From Lycorma delicatula (lineage: Eukaryota > Arthropoda > Insecta > Hemiptera > Fulgoridae), in assembly GCF_047948215.1 (NCBI RefSeq), contig NC_134460.1, positions 130,502,824 to 130,566,823 on the forward strand: DNA of 64,000 nt. Direction: 5' to 3'. Position numbers and translations under genes: made by a program. The notes below the pieces were generated by a model, which saw only the letters and a list, made by a program, of their open reading frames with translations, did no database searches and was not told the origin of the DNA. Shown here piece after piece: positions 37,494-48,870 of the stretch; position 1 is the stretch's first letter, and each line of letters begins with the position of its first letter.

Positions 37494-39418
37494 CCTTCTT
37501 ATTGGCCATCTTATATAGATGTATGTTTTCTTATTGATAGTTCATATCCATAAAAAAAAACAATTTAACCATCCTCGAATTGTCCAAAATTCAGTACTGA
37601 ACTTCGCAAACTGTGGAACTTTTAACTGTGCCATCTCTGTTGAAACAGAGATTTGCTGTTTCAACAGAATCCTTGTTCACAATTTCTTGAATGTAAGAAA
37701 ACAACGCTCTTCTACTTGAGGAAACTTCTGAATTCTGCCGCAAAATGCTCTTCTATTTGTACTACCATCCATAAGCTATTTTTTTTCTTTTTCTAATCTC
37801 TTATATACAATTACGGATTTCCTCAGCTAAGCAAATTACTTATTTTTTGTCGACTGTAAATGAACAGAAAGGTGTTTTACAGAACTCATTTTTACTAACT
37901 GGTTTAAAGTAAAATGTGGAAAAACTTAGTATAAGTAAAAACTAAACACACATCTGTCTTCATTTGACTAAAACAAAATGAATACTGTTATGTGTTTAGC
38001 TGAGACGACATATATCCTGTACAAAAATAGAGCAACATGAATAATAATAAATATTATAATAAGCAGAAATGCAGAGGTAAACAAAAAAATGCTTATGAAA
38101 AAGTTTATAAACAGACAATTATGATATGCCTACCTAACAGATGTGACTCAACATTAAGGTACTGACGTGAAATCAAAAGTAATTAGAATACACACCACGA
38201 TTTTTTTACATTATATTAATATATTATACCACAATATGTACTACAATGGTAAATACAGATATTGGACCCTCCCTCATTTGGAAATCCCCACATATCATGC
38301 ATACTCATAAATTTTATGTTGATTTTTAAGAAAACAAGGTTCACATCGTAGCAAGTAAATATGTTAATTTAATATTGTAATGTTAATATTGTTAAAAATT
38401 ATAAACCAATCTCACTTTCAAAATGAAATGATTCCAGAGGGCCTTTCAGCTGATTATACAGATCTTCTTCACAGGAGTTACTGGATCAAAGTATCTTTAA
38501 TAGCTGCTACCTTAAAAAGATTAAGAAACCCACATAATTGAATAATATTCATAAATATAATCAATAGATATCTTATGTTTTGTATGTATCTTGTAATATT
38601 TGTAAACAAATCTTTCATTTAGACTATGATCAATTATAATGCAAATAAAATACAATAAATTAATAATTCTATTCTAATTTATGTTGTGTCTGTTCGACTA
38701 ATATTGTTTTACTGAGATAGTTGTCAAATTTTGTTATTTCATATTGCTCAAGTGGCAACGCGCTACTAATCACATGAATAAAATTGGCATGCTGTACTTA
38801 AATTTTTCATTTGATTGTCTGCCTACGAGATTATTTACAAAAAATGATTTAGTTGTACGTAGTATCTGTATGTTTTATTTGAATCTAAGGATGTAATTTG
38901 TATCCAGTCTGTTTTAGTATTTATTGCAACTACTATAATTTAGTAATGGTTTATATACTTCTGAGTTACTGTTTGTCAGCATGTGTTTTAATAGTTTGTT
39001 ATATGATCTTGTGAACAATAGAGTCCTATGATAAGACTCCTGAATGGTTTACATAACCATTCAATAAGAAGGGTCATATTAATTTTCTAAAAGTGAATGA
39101 ATGCTTTTTCATTTCAGTGTTGCTTCAACCATTTCACTTCCATTGTACTTTACTCCCTGATTCAGATTTTTAACAAATATTTCTGGGATTTAATATTTTA
39201 AAATATCAATTTTCTATTATTTCTTAATCTGTTCGCAGTACCTTTTTCTACAATATTTATCTCTATATATTAGTAAAAGATTTCTGTGACATATATTTAA
39301 ATTGTACTGTGTTACGCATACACCTTTATTATCAAAATTAATTTTTAAATTGAATAAATTACAAGAAAAAATTAGAATAAATAATGTCTTCATAGGAAAA
39401 CAAATTTTGCACAATCGG
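36965..39418. other. Intergenic, nothing recognised apart from simple repeats
   Basis: Contains (TA)n at about 37.46-37.49 kb and a 12-bp hairpin at 37.64 kb. Short frames here are unsupported. Confidence 0.4.
37636..37668. repeat. 12-bp perfect inverted repeat
   Basis: TCTGTTGAAACA / TGTTTCAACAGA with a 9-nt spacer. The left arm also forms CTCTGTTGAAACAGAG, so two alternative folds are possible. Confidence 0.7.
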
Positions 39419-39424
39419 TATTAA

Positions 39425-39873
39425 CACCATCGCAGCTAAAGCTTTATTTAAAATTGAGTATTAATTTTATTGAGTCTCTTTATTAATTTTAAGAAATGGT
39501 TATTTATATTTATTTATTTTATAAATATAATTTAACCAAACTTAACCTACGCTCACTAACCTTGACTAATTAACACAGTAATTTTTGAGTATTTATTTAA
39601 TAAATTCAGTAATTGTTATTTAAATAATAAATAATTGCAATAATTACTGAATTTATTAAATAAATACTCAAAAAATTATGGTGTTAATTAGTCAAGGTTA
39701 GCAAGCGAAGCGAGCGTAGATTAAGTTTGGTTAAATTGTATTTATAAAATATATAAAAATTAAAATTAATAAAGAGACTGTTTTGAATCTATGTTAAACT
39801 CTATATCGGCCCATTTTCCACCGAAATCCGATTGACTACTTTGTTTTTAAATAAAGATGTAGCTGCGGTGGTG
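39425..39873. mobile_element. MITE-like, nearly full-length palindrome flanked by TTAA
   Basis: Ends CACCATCGCAGCT and AGCTGCGGTGGTG, with TTAA immediately outside both (39421-39424 and 39874-39877), as expected for piggyBac-type insertion. The arms (including TAACCAAACTTAACCTACGC and ACCTTGACTAATTAACAC) pair almost to the centre. About 60 extra bases in the right arm break the symmetry. Non-coding. Confidence 0.7.
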
Positions 39874-40189
39874 TTAATACGTAAGTACCCAAGTTTTTAA
39901 TCATACAGTAACAAAAAAGAACAGTAAAAAAAGAAAAATTAAATTTAAAACTAAGCTAATCCGATATGAAAAAAGTAATAGACACAATGCCTATTTTCAG
40001 ATTCATTCTTCTGCTTTATTGGAACTGTCTATTGACAGGTATTAAGAAACAGCATTCTCTATGACAGGCTTTCCTAGGTTTTTTCTTTTAAATTATAGTA
40101 TCCTTATCACAATTTCAAAGCATCCAAGATTCCCATCATCTTTCTCTTCCCATCAAAGCTGCAATTTTTCCTTTAATTATTACCTTTTG

Positions 40190-40660
40190 AATTCAGTCAT
40201 GTCTTAGAATGTCACCTATCCAATTAGCTTTTCTTCTTTGTCTTAATCAAACACCTACTCTCATTTATATTTGTCAAGACCTGATCATCAGTTACTCTCT
40301 CTCGGCAGTTGACACCTCCATAACCACATTTCAAAACTTTCCAGATATTGAGTTTCGCTTTTCTTTACTATCTATGTTTCTGAACCATATAGTACCACAC
40401 ATCTTGCAAATTTCTCGACCAGTAGGTATACTTTTTGTTGTAATCAGATTTCTAACCTTACTGAACGCCATTTTTCCATTTACAATCCAGCTTCTAATTT
40501 CCTCAGCACAACTTCCATCAATCTTTATTGTACTTCTAAGGTATTTAAAATTACCAACCTGTTTTAACTGTTCTCCTCAATAGTAATCTTTCTTGCACTG
40601 TACTCCCTCGACATACTCATTACTTTGGATTGATCAGAGTTTATTCTCATTATGTACTTT
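40190..40660 (-). pseudogene. RTE-like LINE reverse-transcriptase C-terminal relic
   Basis: The minus strand reads a NSDQSKVMSMSR-like thumb motif, then QVGNFKYLRSTIKIDGSCAE, EIRSWIVNGKMAFSKVRNL and a LYGSET-type piece followed by E-S-F-E-M-W. The order is that of the region after FADD in RTE-like elements. The opposite-strand 124-codon frame at 40,209 is its shadow. Confidence 0.65.
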
Positions 40661-40795
40661 ATTCCTATGGAAAATTATTTGTATTATTTACTTACAGTAA
40701 ATAATACAAAACAAGGACAGCTATTTGCAAAAAGTAAAAGTACCATACTGATTCTACAGAATAGAATAATTCATAAAACAAACATAAACAGAATG

Positions 40796-41330
40796 TCCTG
40801 GGAGGATTTTGCTTAACTTCATAAGTGTACTTCTCTTATTAAAATAATGAAAAAAGTTCAAATAAACATGGGTCCAAAAACATTTCATTAGCGAGTTACG
40901 GCTAGTGAAAGATTTTGCCTCGATTTTTGGTCCTCCACTGAAATGAAGCCTTACTGAAATTCTGGGAAGGTAAATTGAATAGTTTCTTATGGTTTTTGAT
41001 CTGAAAAAGTTTTAAAAATGGGTCGCAAAACTGTATCACCATTATTTTCAATGAAGCAGAGTATAATAAACAAAAAAAATTGAGTTGAAAACACAGTTTT
41101 TTAGCTTTGGCATAAAATTACTTTGTTAAATATTGTCAATAAACAGAAAATTTAATTCAAAGAAAATTGATATAAATTAAATCAATAAAAAAAAAGAAAC
41201 AATAATAGTGTAAGAAAATAATGTAATCACTCTAGATAACAACAGTGTGATCGGAGAGACCTAACTCATTCAGCATGTTTTGAGGATTTAATAGAGCCCA
41301 GTGAACAAGTTTATAAGAAATTTTGTGTTA
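40796..41330. repeat. Possible interspersed repeat, class unknown
   Basis: Starts ACAGAATGTCCTGGGAGGAT and includes CATTAGCGAGTTACGGCTAG and TTTTGCCTCGATTTTTGGTC. The style resembles short non-autonomous insect repeats. No ends could be fixed. Confidence 0.3.
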
Positions 41331-41537
41331 TAAAGTATTTTCAAATAGCATTATTAAACTGCAATATATACTAAAATAAATGAATTTTAAACTCTAGAAA
41401 CCATGATCTTCTCTATTGAAGTTCGTAAAATTTCTACAAATCACGCATTTTTTTATAATATAAAAAGACAATGATCAAATAGGAAATTACACATTTTTTT
41501 TTGGGGGGGAAAAGCAATACTCTGTAAACATCTTTTT

Positions 41538-41903
41538 GTACTTATTGGTTATCTGCCTGCCATGTAGTTAGTTAATTAGTTCTTAAAAGGTGCCACTGAA
41601 ACACTATACTGAAATAAGAAAATAAATGAATAGAATTATAAATATAATCTAACCAAACTTAACCTACACTCTCTAACTTTGACTAGCAAGCGAAGGTAGC
41701 TAGCGACCTTCACTTGCTTGACTAACAAGCAAAGGGTAGGAAGCGAAGAGAGGATACGTTAAGTTTGGTTAGATTATATTTATAATTTTATTTATTTATT
41801 TTCTTATTTCAATATAGTGTTTCAGTGGCACCAACTAAGAACTAACTACAGTTTAAACCTCTTGTAATGAAAAAATATGTGGTGGGCAGAAACCAATAAG
41901 TAC
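41538..41903. mobile_element. Second long palindromic MITE-like element
   Basis: The outer arms are GTACTTATTGGTT and AACCAATAAGTAC. Further in, GGTGCCACTGAAACACTATA pairs with its complement, then TAATCTAACCAAACTTAACC pairs with GGTTAGATTATATTTATAA. The inner TAACCAAACTTAACCTAC block is shared with the palindrome at 39.4 kb, so the two are distant relatives. The centre holds nested repeats of CAAGCGAAG / CTTCACTTG. Confidence 0.65.
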
Positions 41904-43089
41904 CCATTATTTTACATAATAATTATAATTTCCATTCAAACTGCACACCATAACTTAAGCAACCAGTTATCAACTGCTGGGAATGCAGAGAACACATTAT
42001 GGGCCTTGAACTTCTAATCACTTGACAACCATCTGTCAGTAGCATTTCTGAATATCAATTGTTCTCCTCTTACAAACCATCAATAATAACACAAATTTAA
42101 ATAAATTCAAGGTAAGCAACTCAGAATCACCAAATGCTTTTCGTTCTGTATAGTGTAATGTGAAGTTATGTATAAGTATGTCAGTTGTGGATTTCCATAA
42201 ATCTTAAAACTGCCTATATTATTTATTTTGATTATGATGGACTGGAAGAACAATTTCAAAACAATTTGAAAGCAACTGATTTACATATACATATATAAAA
42301 TATTATTAACTATTATATTAATTAATCTTGTATAATCATCCTTCTCAAATGGTAATTTTAGTTTGTCATCACAAACCTTACATTTTAACTGGATTTCTTT
42401 TAGTTGTGGATTATATTAAACAAGTAATTAATCTATTTATTGATACAGAAGACAAAAAATTATATTAATAAAAGAACTGACTCACAGTGAGATGTAATGA
42501 GGAAGGAACAATATAACTGTAAACTGCAAATGCAGCATGTAAGTAAATATGAGAAAATTGGGACACAAGAAGTCAAAATATATTAGTACCACAGAAGCAG
42601 ATGAAAAACCATTGTAAGGAAAAAGAGAAACAATTAATAAGTGGTATATACATTTAACTGTATAGAGAAAAATTAAGTAATACATAGCAAGAGAAGGAAA
42701 AGAAACTGATAATAATTTCAGGGGAGGTTAAACAGCGATGTGGATTTGTATAGCTATGGTACTTAAACAAGAATGAAATGTAGGAGTTGTAGTTATACTA
42801 TCCAAATGACTAAGTTATTGGGAGAAATAGGTCTCAATAAGCTTTATACACTACTATGTAAATTTTATGTCTGAATAAATACTCTCAATTTTTGAAGAAA
42901 GAGTAATTATTACCATACAAGGGTAAGCATTTGACAGAACTATGGCAGTATTATCAGTATAATGTCACATGCCTTGGAAATACTCATTTTACAGAACTGA
43001 AAAAGTGATGGAAGGCACATTATTTTTTTAATTGCATTTGGACAGAGTATGCAATCATTTAAGATACTCTGGACCTCAGAATATCTTTC

Positions 43090-43500
43090 ATAATTTTAGA
43101 AGGTAAGTTTAAAAAAATTGAAGCCATTTTTAATTTTGGAAAAGGCACCTGATAATGTAGAACAATAAAATTTTGAAAAAATCTTAAGAAAAACAGATCT
43201 TAATTGTAGAGAAAGATTATTTAAAATCTGTACAAGAATGGGATGACAACTATAATACAAGATAAAGAAAAACAAACTATCACCTATATTCTCGTTTGCC
43301 AACTTGTAGACTAGATCGAAGATGCAATGCAGGTACTGTAGGATAAATCTCAGACTAAAGAGAAAAGTAACTATACAAGGGGTGAAAATAAAGACCTTAT
43401 GATTCATTGCTCTTTTGGCAGAAACCAAAGTATTGTTAAAAGAGATATTGAACTTACTGCTGGTAAAGAAGTTGTTAGGAAATTAAACAAAATTAATTAA
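43090..43500 (+). pseudogene. RTE-like LINE reverse-transcriptase core relic
   Basis: The plus strand gives LEKAPDNVEQ, FEKILRKTDLNCRERL, then VTIQGVKIKTL and ALLAETKVLLKEIL. This matches the AFDxLxW to ILKK and VQGEKIKML-RFADD-IL-E regions of RTE-type elements, with the FADD box destroyed. Many shifts. Confidence 0.6.
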
Positions 43501-44333
43501 ATATGTCAACAAGGATGATGAAGATTTATGTAGATATTAAAAACAATTATACTAGTACTAAGTAATCGAGAATGCAGGAAGTTGGATGATACGTGATTAG
43601 CATATATCAAATAAAAATGTAAGAGTGCTAACTAGCCAAACATAAACAACAAAATTACTAGACACCAACCAAAAAGATTTAATAAACAATAGTTTAATAA
43701 AATAATGAAATTTCAAAAACTATTTTTTTAAATAAAGAAAAATAAAAAATTGGAAAATTTATTAATTTTCTTTTAAATATATATGTGTAACCAGTAAAGA
43801 TCTATTAACTGCATTCTCTAATGACGCCTACATTCACGAAATTGAACTTTGCACCCAACACAAAGAGTATTTATAAAACTGACAACAAAAAAAAACATGA
43901 CAATCGTAAAAATAATAATTTTCTGTTAATAATTTGTCCGTTAATTTAAGTCAGAGAATGTCAAACTATACATTCACTCAATACTGTAAATAAATAGACT
44001 TACTATCTTATCTTGAACAGAAACGTACAAAACTACGTAGTAATTATTCACTACTTATTAGAATCTTAGTTTTTGTTTACTAAACGTTACACAATTAATA
44101 AAACATCAACACATTCGTAAAGTAACCCATACGGGTTCATAAAGAAATTAAAATACCGTAAATACTAACATTGACTTCAACCCTTTCTTTCCATTAACCA
44201 CATGACAATATACTACATATCATGATGAAACAAGGTGTAGCATTGCGCACAGTATACGGCGCGCATGCGTATACGATAGTCCCAAAATCTCATTTTCTAC
44301 CGGGTTATTTGAACAGGGATTTTGGGACAAAAG
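43501..44333. other. Flank of the young LINE
   Basis: No gene. The last 120 bp hold a GC-richer palindromic patch, GTATACGGCGCGCATGCGTA, and an inverted pair TCCCAAAATC / GATTTTGGGA just before the LINE poly(A). Confidence 0.4.
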
Positions 44334-44439
44334 TTTTTTTTTTTGTGTTCAGTCATTTGACTGGTTTGATGCAGCTCTCCAAGATTCCCTATCTGGTACT
44401 AGTCGTTTCATTTCAGTATACCCTCTACATCCTACATCC

Positions 44440-45315
44440 CTAACAATTTGTTTTACATACTCCAAACGTGGCCTGCCTACACAATTTTTTCCTTCTACCT
44501 GTCCTTCCAATATTAAAACGACTATTCCAGGACTTATATGACAGACTTATATGGCCTATAAGTCTGTCTCTTCTTTTAACTATATTTTTCAAAATGCTTC
44601 TTTCTTCATCTATTTGCCGCAATACCTCTTCATTTGTCACTTTATCCACCCATCTGATTTTTAACATTCTCCTATAGCACCACATTTCAAAAGCTTCTAA
44701 TCTTTTCTTCTCAGATACTCCGATTATCCAACCTTCACTTCCATATAAAGCGACGCTCCAAACATATACTTTCAAAAATCTTTTCCTGACATTTAAATTA
44801 ATTTTTGATGTAAACAAATTATATTTCTTACTGAAGGCTCGTTTCGCTTGTGCTATTCGGCATTTTATATCGCTCCTGCTTCGTCCATCTTTAGTAATTC
44901 TACTTCCCAAATAACAAAATTCTTCTACCTCCATAATCTTTTCTCCTCCTATTTTCACATTCAGTGGTCCATCTTTGTTATTTCTACTCCATTTCATTAC
45001 TTTTGTTTTCTTCTTGTTTATTTTCATGCGATAGTTCTTGCGTAGGACTTCATCAATGCTGTTCATTGTTTCTTCTAAATCCTTTTTACTCTCGGTTAGA
45101 ATTACTATATCATCAGCAAATCGTAGCATCTTTATCTTTTCACCTTGTACTGTTACTCTGAATCTAAATTGTTCTTTAACATCATTAAGTGCTAGTTCCA
45201 TGTAAAGATTAAAAAGTAACGGAGATAGGGAACATCCTTGTCGGACTCCCTTTCTTATTACGGCTTCTTTCTTATGCTCTTCAATTGTTACTGTTGCTGT
45301 TTGGTTCCTGTACAT
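44440..45315 (-). pseudogene. RTE-like LINE ORF, RT palm and thumb
   Basis: Contains GVRQGCSLSPLLFNLYMELA, the catalytic box MLRFADDIVIL, KINKKKTKVMKWSR, FCYLGSRITKDGRS, VALYGSEGW, then FEMWCYRRML. The last 40 codons are out of frame because of a small rearrangement at about 44,530-44,560 (ACTTATATG repeated). The true C-terminal end, NCVGRPRLEYVKQIV then SWRAASNQSND, lies in another frame and stops at about 44,349. Confidence 0.85.
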
Positions 45316-45331
45316 GTTAGCAATTGTTCTT

Positions 45332-45622
45332 CTATCTCTGTATTTGAACCCTAATTTTTTTTAAAATGCTGAACATTTTATTCCAGTCTAAGTTATCGAA
45401 TGCCTTTTCTAGGTCTATAAACGCCAAGTATGTTGGTTTGTTTTTCTTTAATCTTCCTTCTACTATTAATCTGAGGCCTAAAATTGCTTCCCTTGTCCCT
45501 ATACTTTTCCTGAATCCAAATTGGTTTTCTCCTAACACTTCCTCCACTCTCCTCTCAATTCTTCTGTATAGAATTCTAGTTAAGATTTTTGATGCATGAC
45601 TAGTTAAACTAATTGTTCTGTA
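45332..45622 (-). pseudogene. RTE-like LINE ORF, RT segment after the nonsense codon
   Basis: Same frame as the previous segment. It reads YRTISLTSHASKILTRILY, NQFGFRKSIGTREAI and FIDLEKAFDNLDW (the first catalytic Asp region). The frame is lost in an eight-A run at about 45,355, which looks like a one-base slip. Confidence 0.8.
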
Positions 45623-46102
45623 TTATTCACATTTATCTGCCCCTGCTTTCTTTGGTACCATTACTATAACACTTTTTTTGAAGTCTGATGGAAATTCCCC
45701 TTTTTCATAAATATTACACACCAGTTTGTATAATCTATCAATCGCTTCCTCACCTGCACTGTGCAGTAATTCTACAGGTATTCCGTCTATTCCAGGAGCC
45801 TTTCTGCCATTTAAATTTTTTAATGCTCTCTTAAATTCAGATCTCAATATTGTTTCTCCCATTTCATCCTCCTCAACTTCCTCTTCTTCCTCTATAACAC
45901 CATTTTCTAATTCATTTCCTCCGTATAACTCTTCAATATATTCCGCCAATCTATCGATTTTACCTTCCGTATTATATATTGGTGTATCATCTTTGTTTAA
46001 CACATTATTAGATTTTAATTTATGTACCCCAAAATTTTCCTTAACTTTCCTGTATGCTCCGTCTATTTTACCAATGTTCATTCTCTTTCCACTTCTGAAC
46101 AC
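45623..46102 (-). pseudogene. RTE-like LINE ORF, linker and start of the reverse transcriptase
   Basis: Carries GKIDGAYRKVKENFG, an acidic spacer (EEEEEVEEDEMGE), NGRKAPGIDGIPVELLHSAG and FKKSVIVMVPKK, which are the first RT motifs. It ends at a TAA that replaces a sense codon between E and YRTIS; reading resumes in the same frame beyond, so this is one nonsense change. Confidence 0.85.
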
Positions 46103-47271
46103 TTTTCTTTAATCCACTCTTCTTTCGCCAGTTTGCACTTCCTGTTTATAGCATTTCTTAATTGCCGATAGTTCCTTTTACTTTCTTCATCACTAGAATT
46201 CTTATATTTTCTACGTTCATCCATCAGCTGCAATATATCGTCTGAAACCCAAGGTTTTCTACCAGTTCTCTTTATTCCGCCTAAGTTTGCTTCTGCTGAT
46301 TTAAGAATTTCCTTTTTAACATTCTCCCATTCTTCTTCTACATTTTCTACCTTATCTTTTTTACTCAGACCTCTTACGATGTCCTCTTCAAAAATTTTCT
46401 TTACCTCCTCTTCCTCAAGCTTCTCTAAATTCCACCGATTCATCTGACACCTTTTCTTCAGGTTTTTAAACCCCAATCTACATTTCATTATCACCAAATT
46501 ATGGTCGCTATCAATGTCTGCTCCAGGGTAAGTTTTGCAGTCAACGAGTTGATTTCTAAATCTTTGCATAACCATGATATAATCTATCTGATACCTTGCA
46601 GTATCGCCTGGATTTTTCCAAGTGTATATTCTTCTATTATGATTTTTAAATTGGGTGTTGGCAATTACTAAATTATACTTCGTGCAAAGCTCTATAAGTC
46701 GGTCCCCTCTTTCATTCTTTTTGCCCAGCCCGTATTCACCCACTATATTTCCTTCCTTGCCTTTTCCAATGCTTGCATTCCAATCTCCAACTATTATTAA
46801 ATTTTCATCTCCTTTCACGTGTTTAATTGCTTCATCAATCTCTTCGTATACACGCTCTACCTCATCATCATCATGGGCGCTTGTAGGCATATAGACATTA
46901 ACAATCGTTGTCGGTTTAGGTTTTGATTTTATCCTTATTACAATGATTCTATCGCTATGCATCTTCTTGTTCATCACGAAACCTACTCCTGCCTGCCCAT
47001 TATTTGACGCTGAGTTAATTACTCTAAAATCACCTGACCAAAAGTCGCCTTCCTCTTCCCACCGAACCTCACTAATTCCTACTATATCCACATTCATCCT
47101 ATCCATTTCCCTTTTTAAATTTTCTAGCCTACCAACCTTTTTTAAGCTTCTAACATTCCACGCTCCGACTCGTAGAATGTTATTTTTTAATTTTCTGGTG
47201 ACCCCTTCCTTAGTAGTCCCCACCCGGAGATCCGAACGGGGGACTATTTTACCTCCGGAATATTTTACCAA
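46078..47271 (-). pseudogene. RTE-like LINE ORF, endonuclease part
   Basis: 397 codons open. It has the apurinic-type endonuclease motifs in order: RVGAWNVRSL (residues about 35-44), VGISEVRW (about 64-71), IIVGDWNASIG (about 159-169), a DYIMV box and SDHNLV near residue 260. These are the catalytic Asn, Glu, Asp and His positions of the EEP family, so the domain looks intact. Proteins of this type are often annotated craniofacial development protein 2-like. The frame is lost at about 46,085 within EVERE, where the next segment continues in another frame. Confidence 0.85.
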
Positions 47272-47590
47272 GGAAGGCTTTATTGCTTATGTGAAAATGC
47301 AGAGAGCCACATTTTCTTGGAAAAAAAAACAGCTGTAGTTTTCCATTGCTTTCAGCTGCGCAGTACTCAGAGGACTGAGTGATGTTGATATGGCCGTTTA
47401 AGTCATTGTGACTCACGCCCCTAACAACTACTGAAAGAGCTGCTGTCCTCTTTCAGGAATCATTTCTCAGTCTGGCTCTCAACAGATACCTCTCCGATAT
47501 GGTTGCACCTTCGGTCCAGCTACTCTGTATCCCTGAGCACTCAAGCCCCCCTCACCAACGTCAAGGTCTCATGATTCATAGAGGAGGTTT

Positions 47591-48640
47591 TAGTTTGTAC
47601 AAAAATTTTAAATACATGATAATGATTAAACGAGCTAACAATCGAATATTTATGAATGATTATTCACTTTAAATATGATTTAGTATTATTTGGTACTGAT
47701 AAAGTTGTAATATTTATTAAAAATAATAAAATTTTTTTTTTTAATAATTCTTAATAAAAATAAATATTTTATACAAGTCTATTGATTCTTAAGAGTATTG
47801 AAATTGATTGTTAATTAAGATAAAATTCAAAATAATGAATGAAAACCTAAACAAACAAACAGGGAACACATCTTATGAAGTGCAACTGACGCAAAGTCTT
47901 CGTGTAGTGTGTGTGGCTCTATGGTAACGATTCCTTTTGCTATTCGTGGGGTTCGGTATCGAATCACCGATAATTTTTTTTTTTTATGGTCATAAAATAT
48001 TTTTTATACTAATATTATTTTCCATTTATTACGTGAAACTATTTAATGCTGTTAAAATGGAAAATCAACTAAATGGGAGATAACTTATTTCAAAATTTTA
48101 TAACTAAAGATCTGATATTATTTATTTTGGTAAATCTTCGGAATTGATGATTTTTTAGCTTAATTAAAAATATTATCACAAAACAATTTTTGAAAGAAAT
48201 TGCTTTTAATAATCTAATTTACACGGGAAAATGAGATATTACTTATTTTTTTACGGATACCAAAATATGAATATTACTTTATAATACTGAAATAAAAATA
48301 AAATAAAAGGTTGTTGTTTAGTGAAAAATAATTTTATATTCAATAAACATATTCTTCAAGAGTCAAATGAAATGCAAGGGATTTTCTAGGTAAACCATTT
48401 TAAACCACGTCCAATAAAGAGAACAAATGTTCTGGATTCAGGTTTGATATCTTAATTCGTTTTGTTTTACAACTCTGACTCATTTTTTTACCTGGACAAA
48501 GCAGAAAAGAATTTTCTCTCTGAAGACACAATTCTGTTTTAGCTTTTACACTGATAGTTTGTCTCTGAATTTTCTCGATTTTATAACTACTCGCTTTTAA
48601 ACAGTGTTTTTTTTTTATACAAATTTATTCTGATACAAAT
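47591..48640. other. Intergenic; possible tRNA-like patch
   Basis: At about 47.92-47.97 kb GTGTGGCTCTATGGTAACG and GGGGTTCGGTATCGAATC resemble A- and B-boxes, but spacing and fold are poor. Nothing else recognised. Confidence 0.3.
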
Positions 48641-48646
48641 GTAAAT

Positions 48647-48870
48647 ATGCAGTCGTGTTATTTCCCCAATTGTTTGAGCAGAATTGATTCGTCAGTGAAA
48701 AAGAACGTGAAATATTTTCTGTTCCCGGAGAATAAAGCATTACAAAGTGTGTGGCTATAAAATGCGGAAAATCACATGATAATATAAAAATTGAACATGG
48801 GTAAGTTCAAAAATGTGTTTATCATCTGAATTTAAATTTTGATGAAATAAATATGATTAAATTTCGAATT
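48647..48870 (+). pseudogene. THAP zinc-finger domain fragment
   Basis: Starts MQSCYFPNCLSRIDSSV and continues VKYFLFPENKALQSVW. This fits a THAP domain: C-x4-C at the start, the F-x-FP box and the following W. An in-frame TAA comes straight after WL. A later MCLSSEF-like piece at about 48.81 kb sits where the C-x-x-H pair should be but has lost the His. THAP domains occur in P-element-type transposases and host regulators; this looks like a dead fragment. Confidence 0.5.

Larger units (their letters stand above)
44334..47590 (-). mobile_element. Nearly full-length RTE/BovB-like non-LTR retrotransposon
   Basis: The youngest autonomous element here. On the minus strand it has a 5' UTR (starting about 47.58 kb), one long EN-RT ORF, a stop at about 44,349 and a short poly(A) (T-run 44,334-44,344 on the plus strand). 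Endonuclease and reverse-transcriptase motifs are all present. The best imperfect target-duplication candidate is ACAAAAGTTTT / ACAAAAATTTT on the two sides. The related fragments at 12.3, 32.4, 40.2 and 43.1 kb are older. Confidence 0.85.

Noticed and set aside
40209..40583. 124-codon plus-strand frame
   Set aside because: Antisense shadow of a reverse-transcriptase relic on the minus strand.
43096..43428. 110-codon minus-strand frame
   Set aside because: Shadow of the plus-strand RT relic with FEKILRKTDLN.
44468..47338. Several plus-strand frames of 65-131 codons
   Set aside because: Antisense shadows of the minus-strand LINE.
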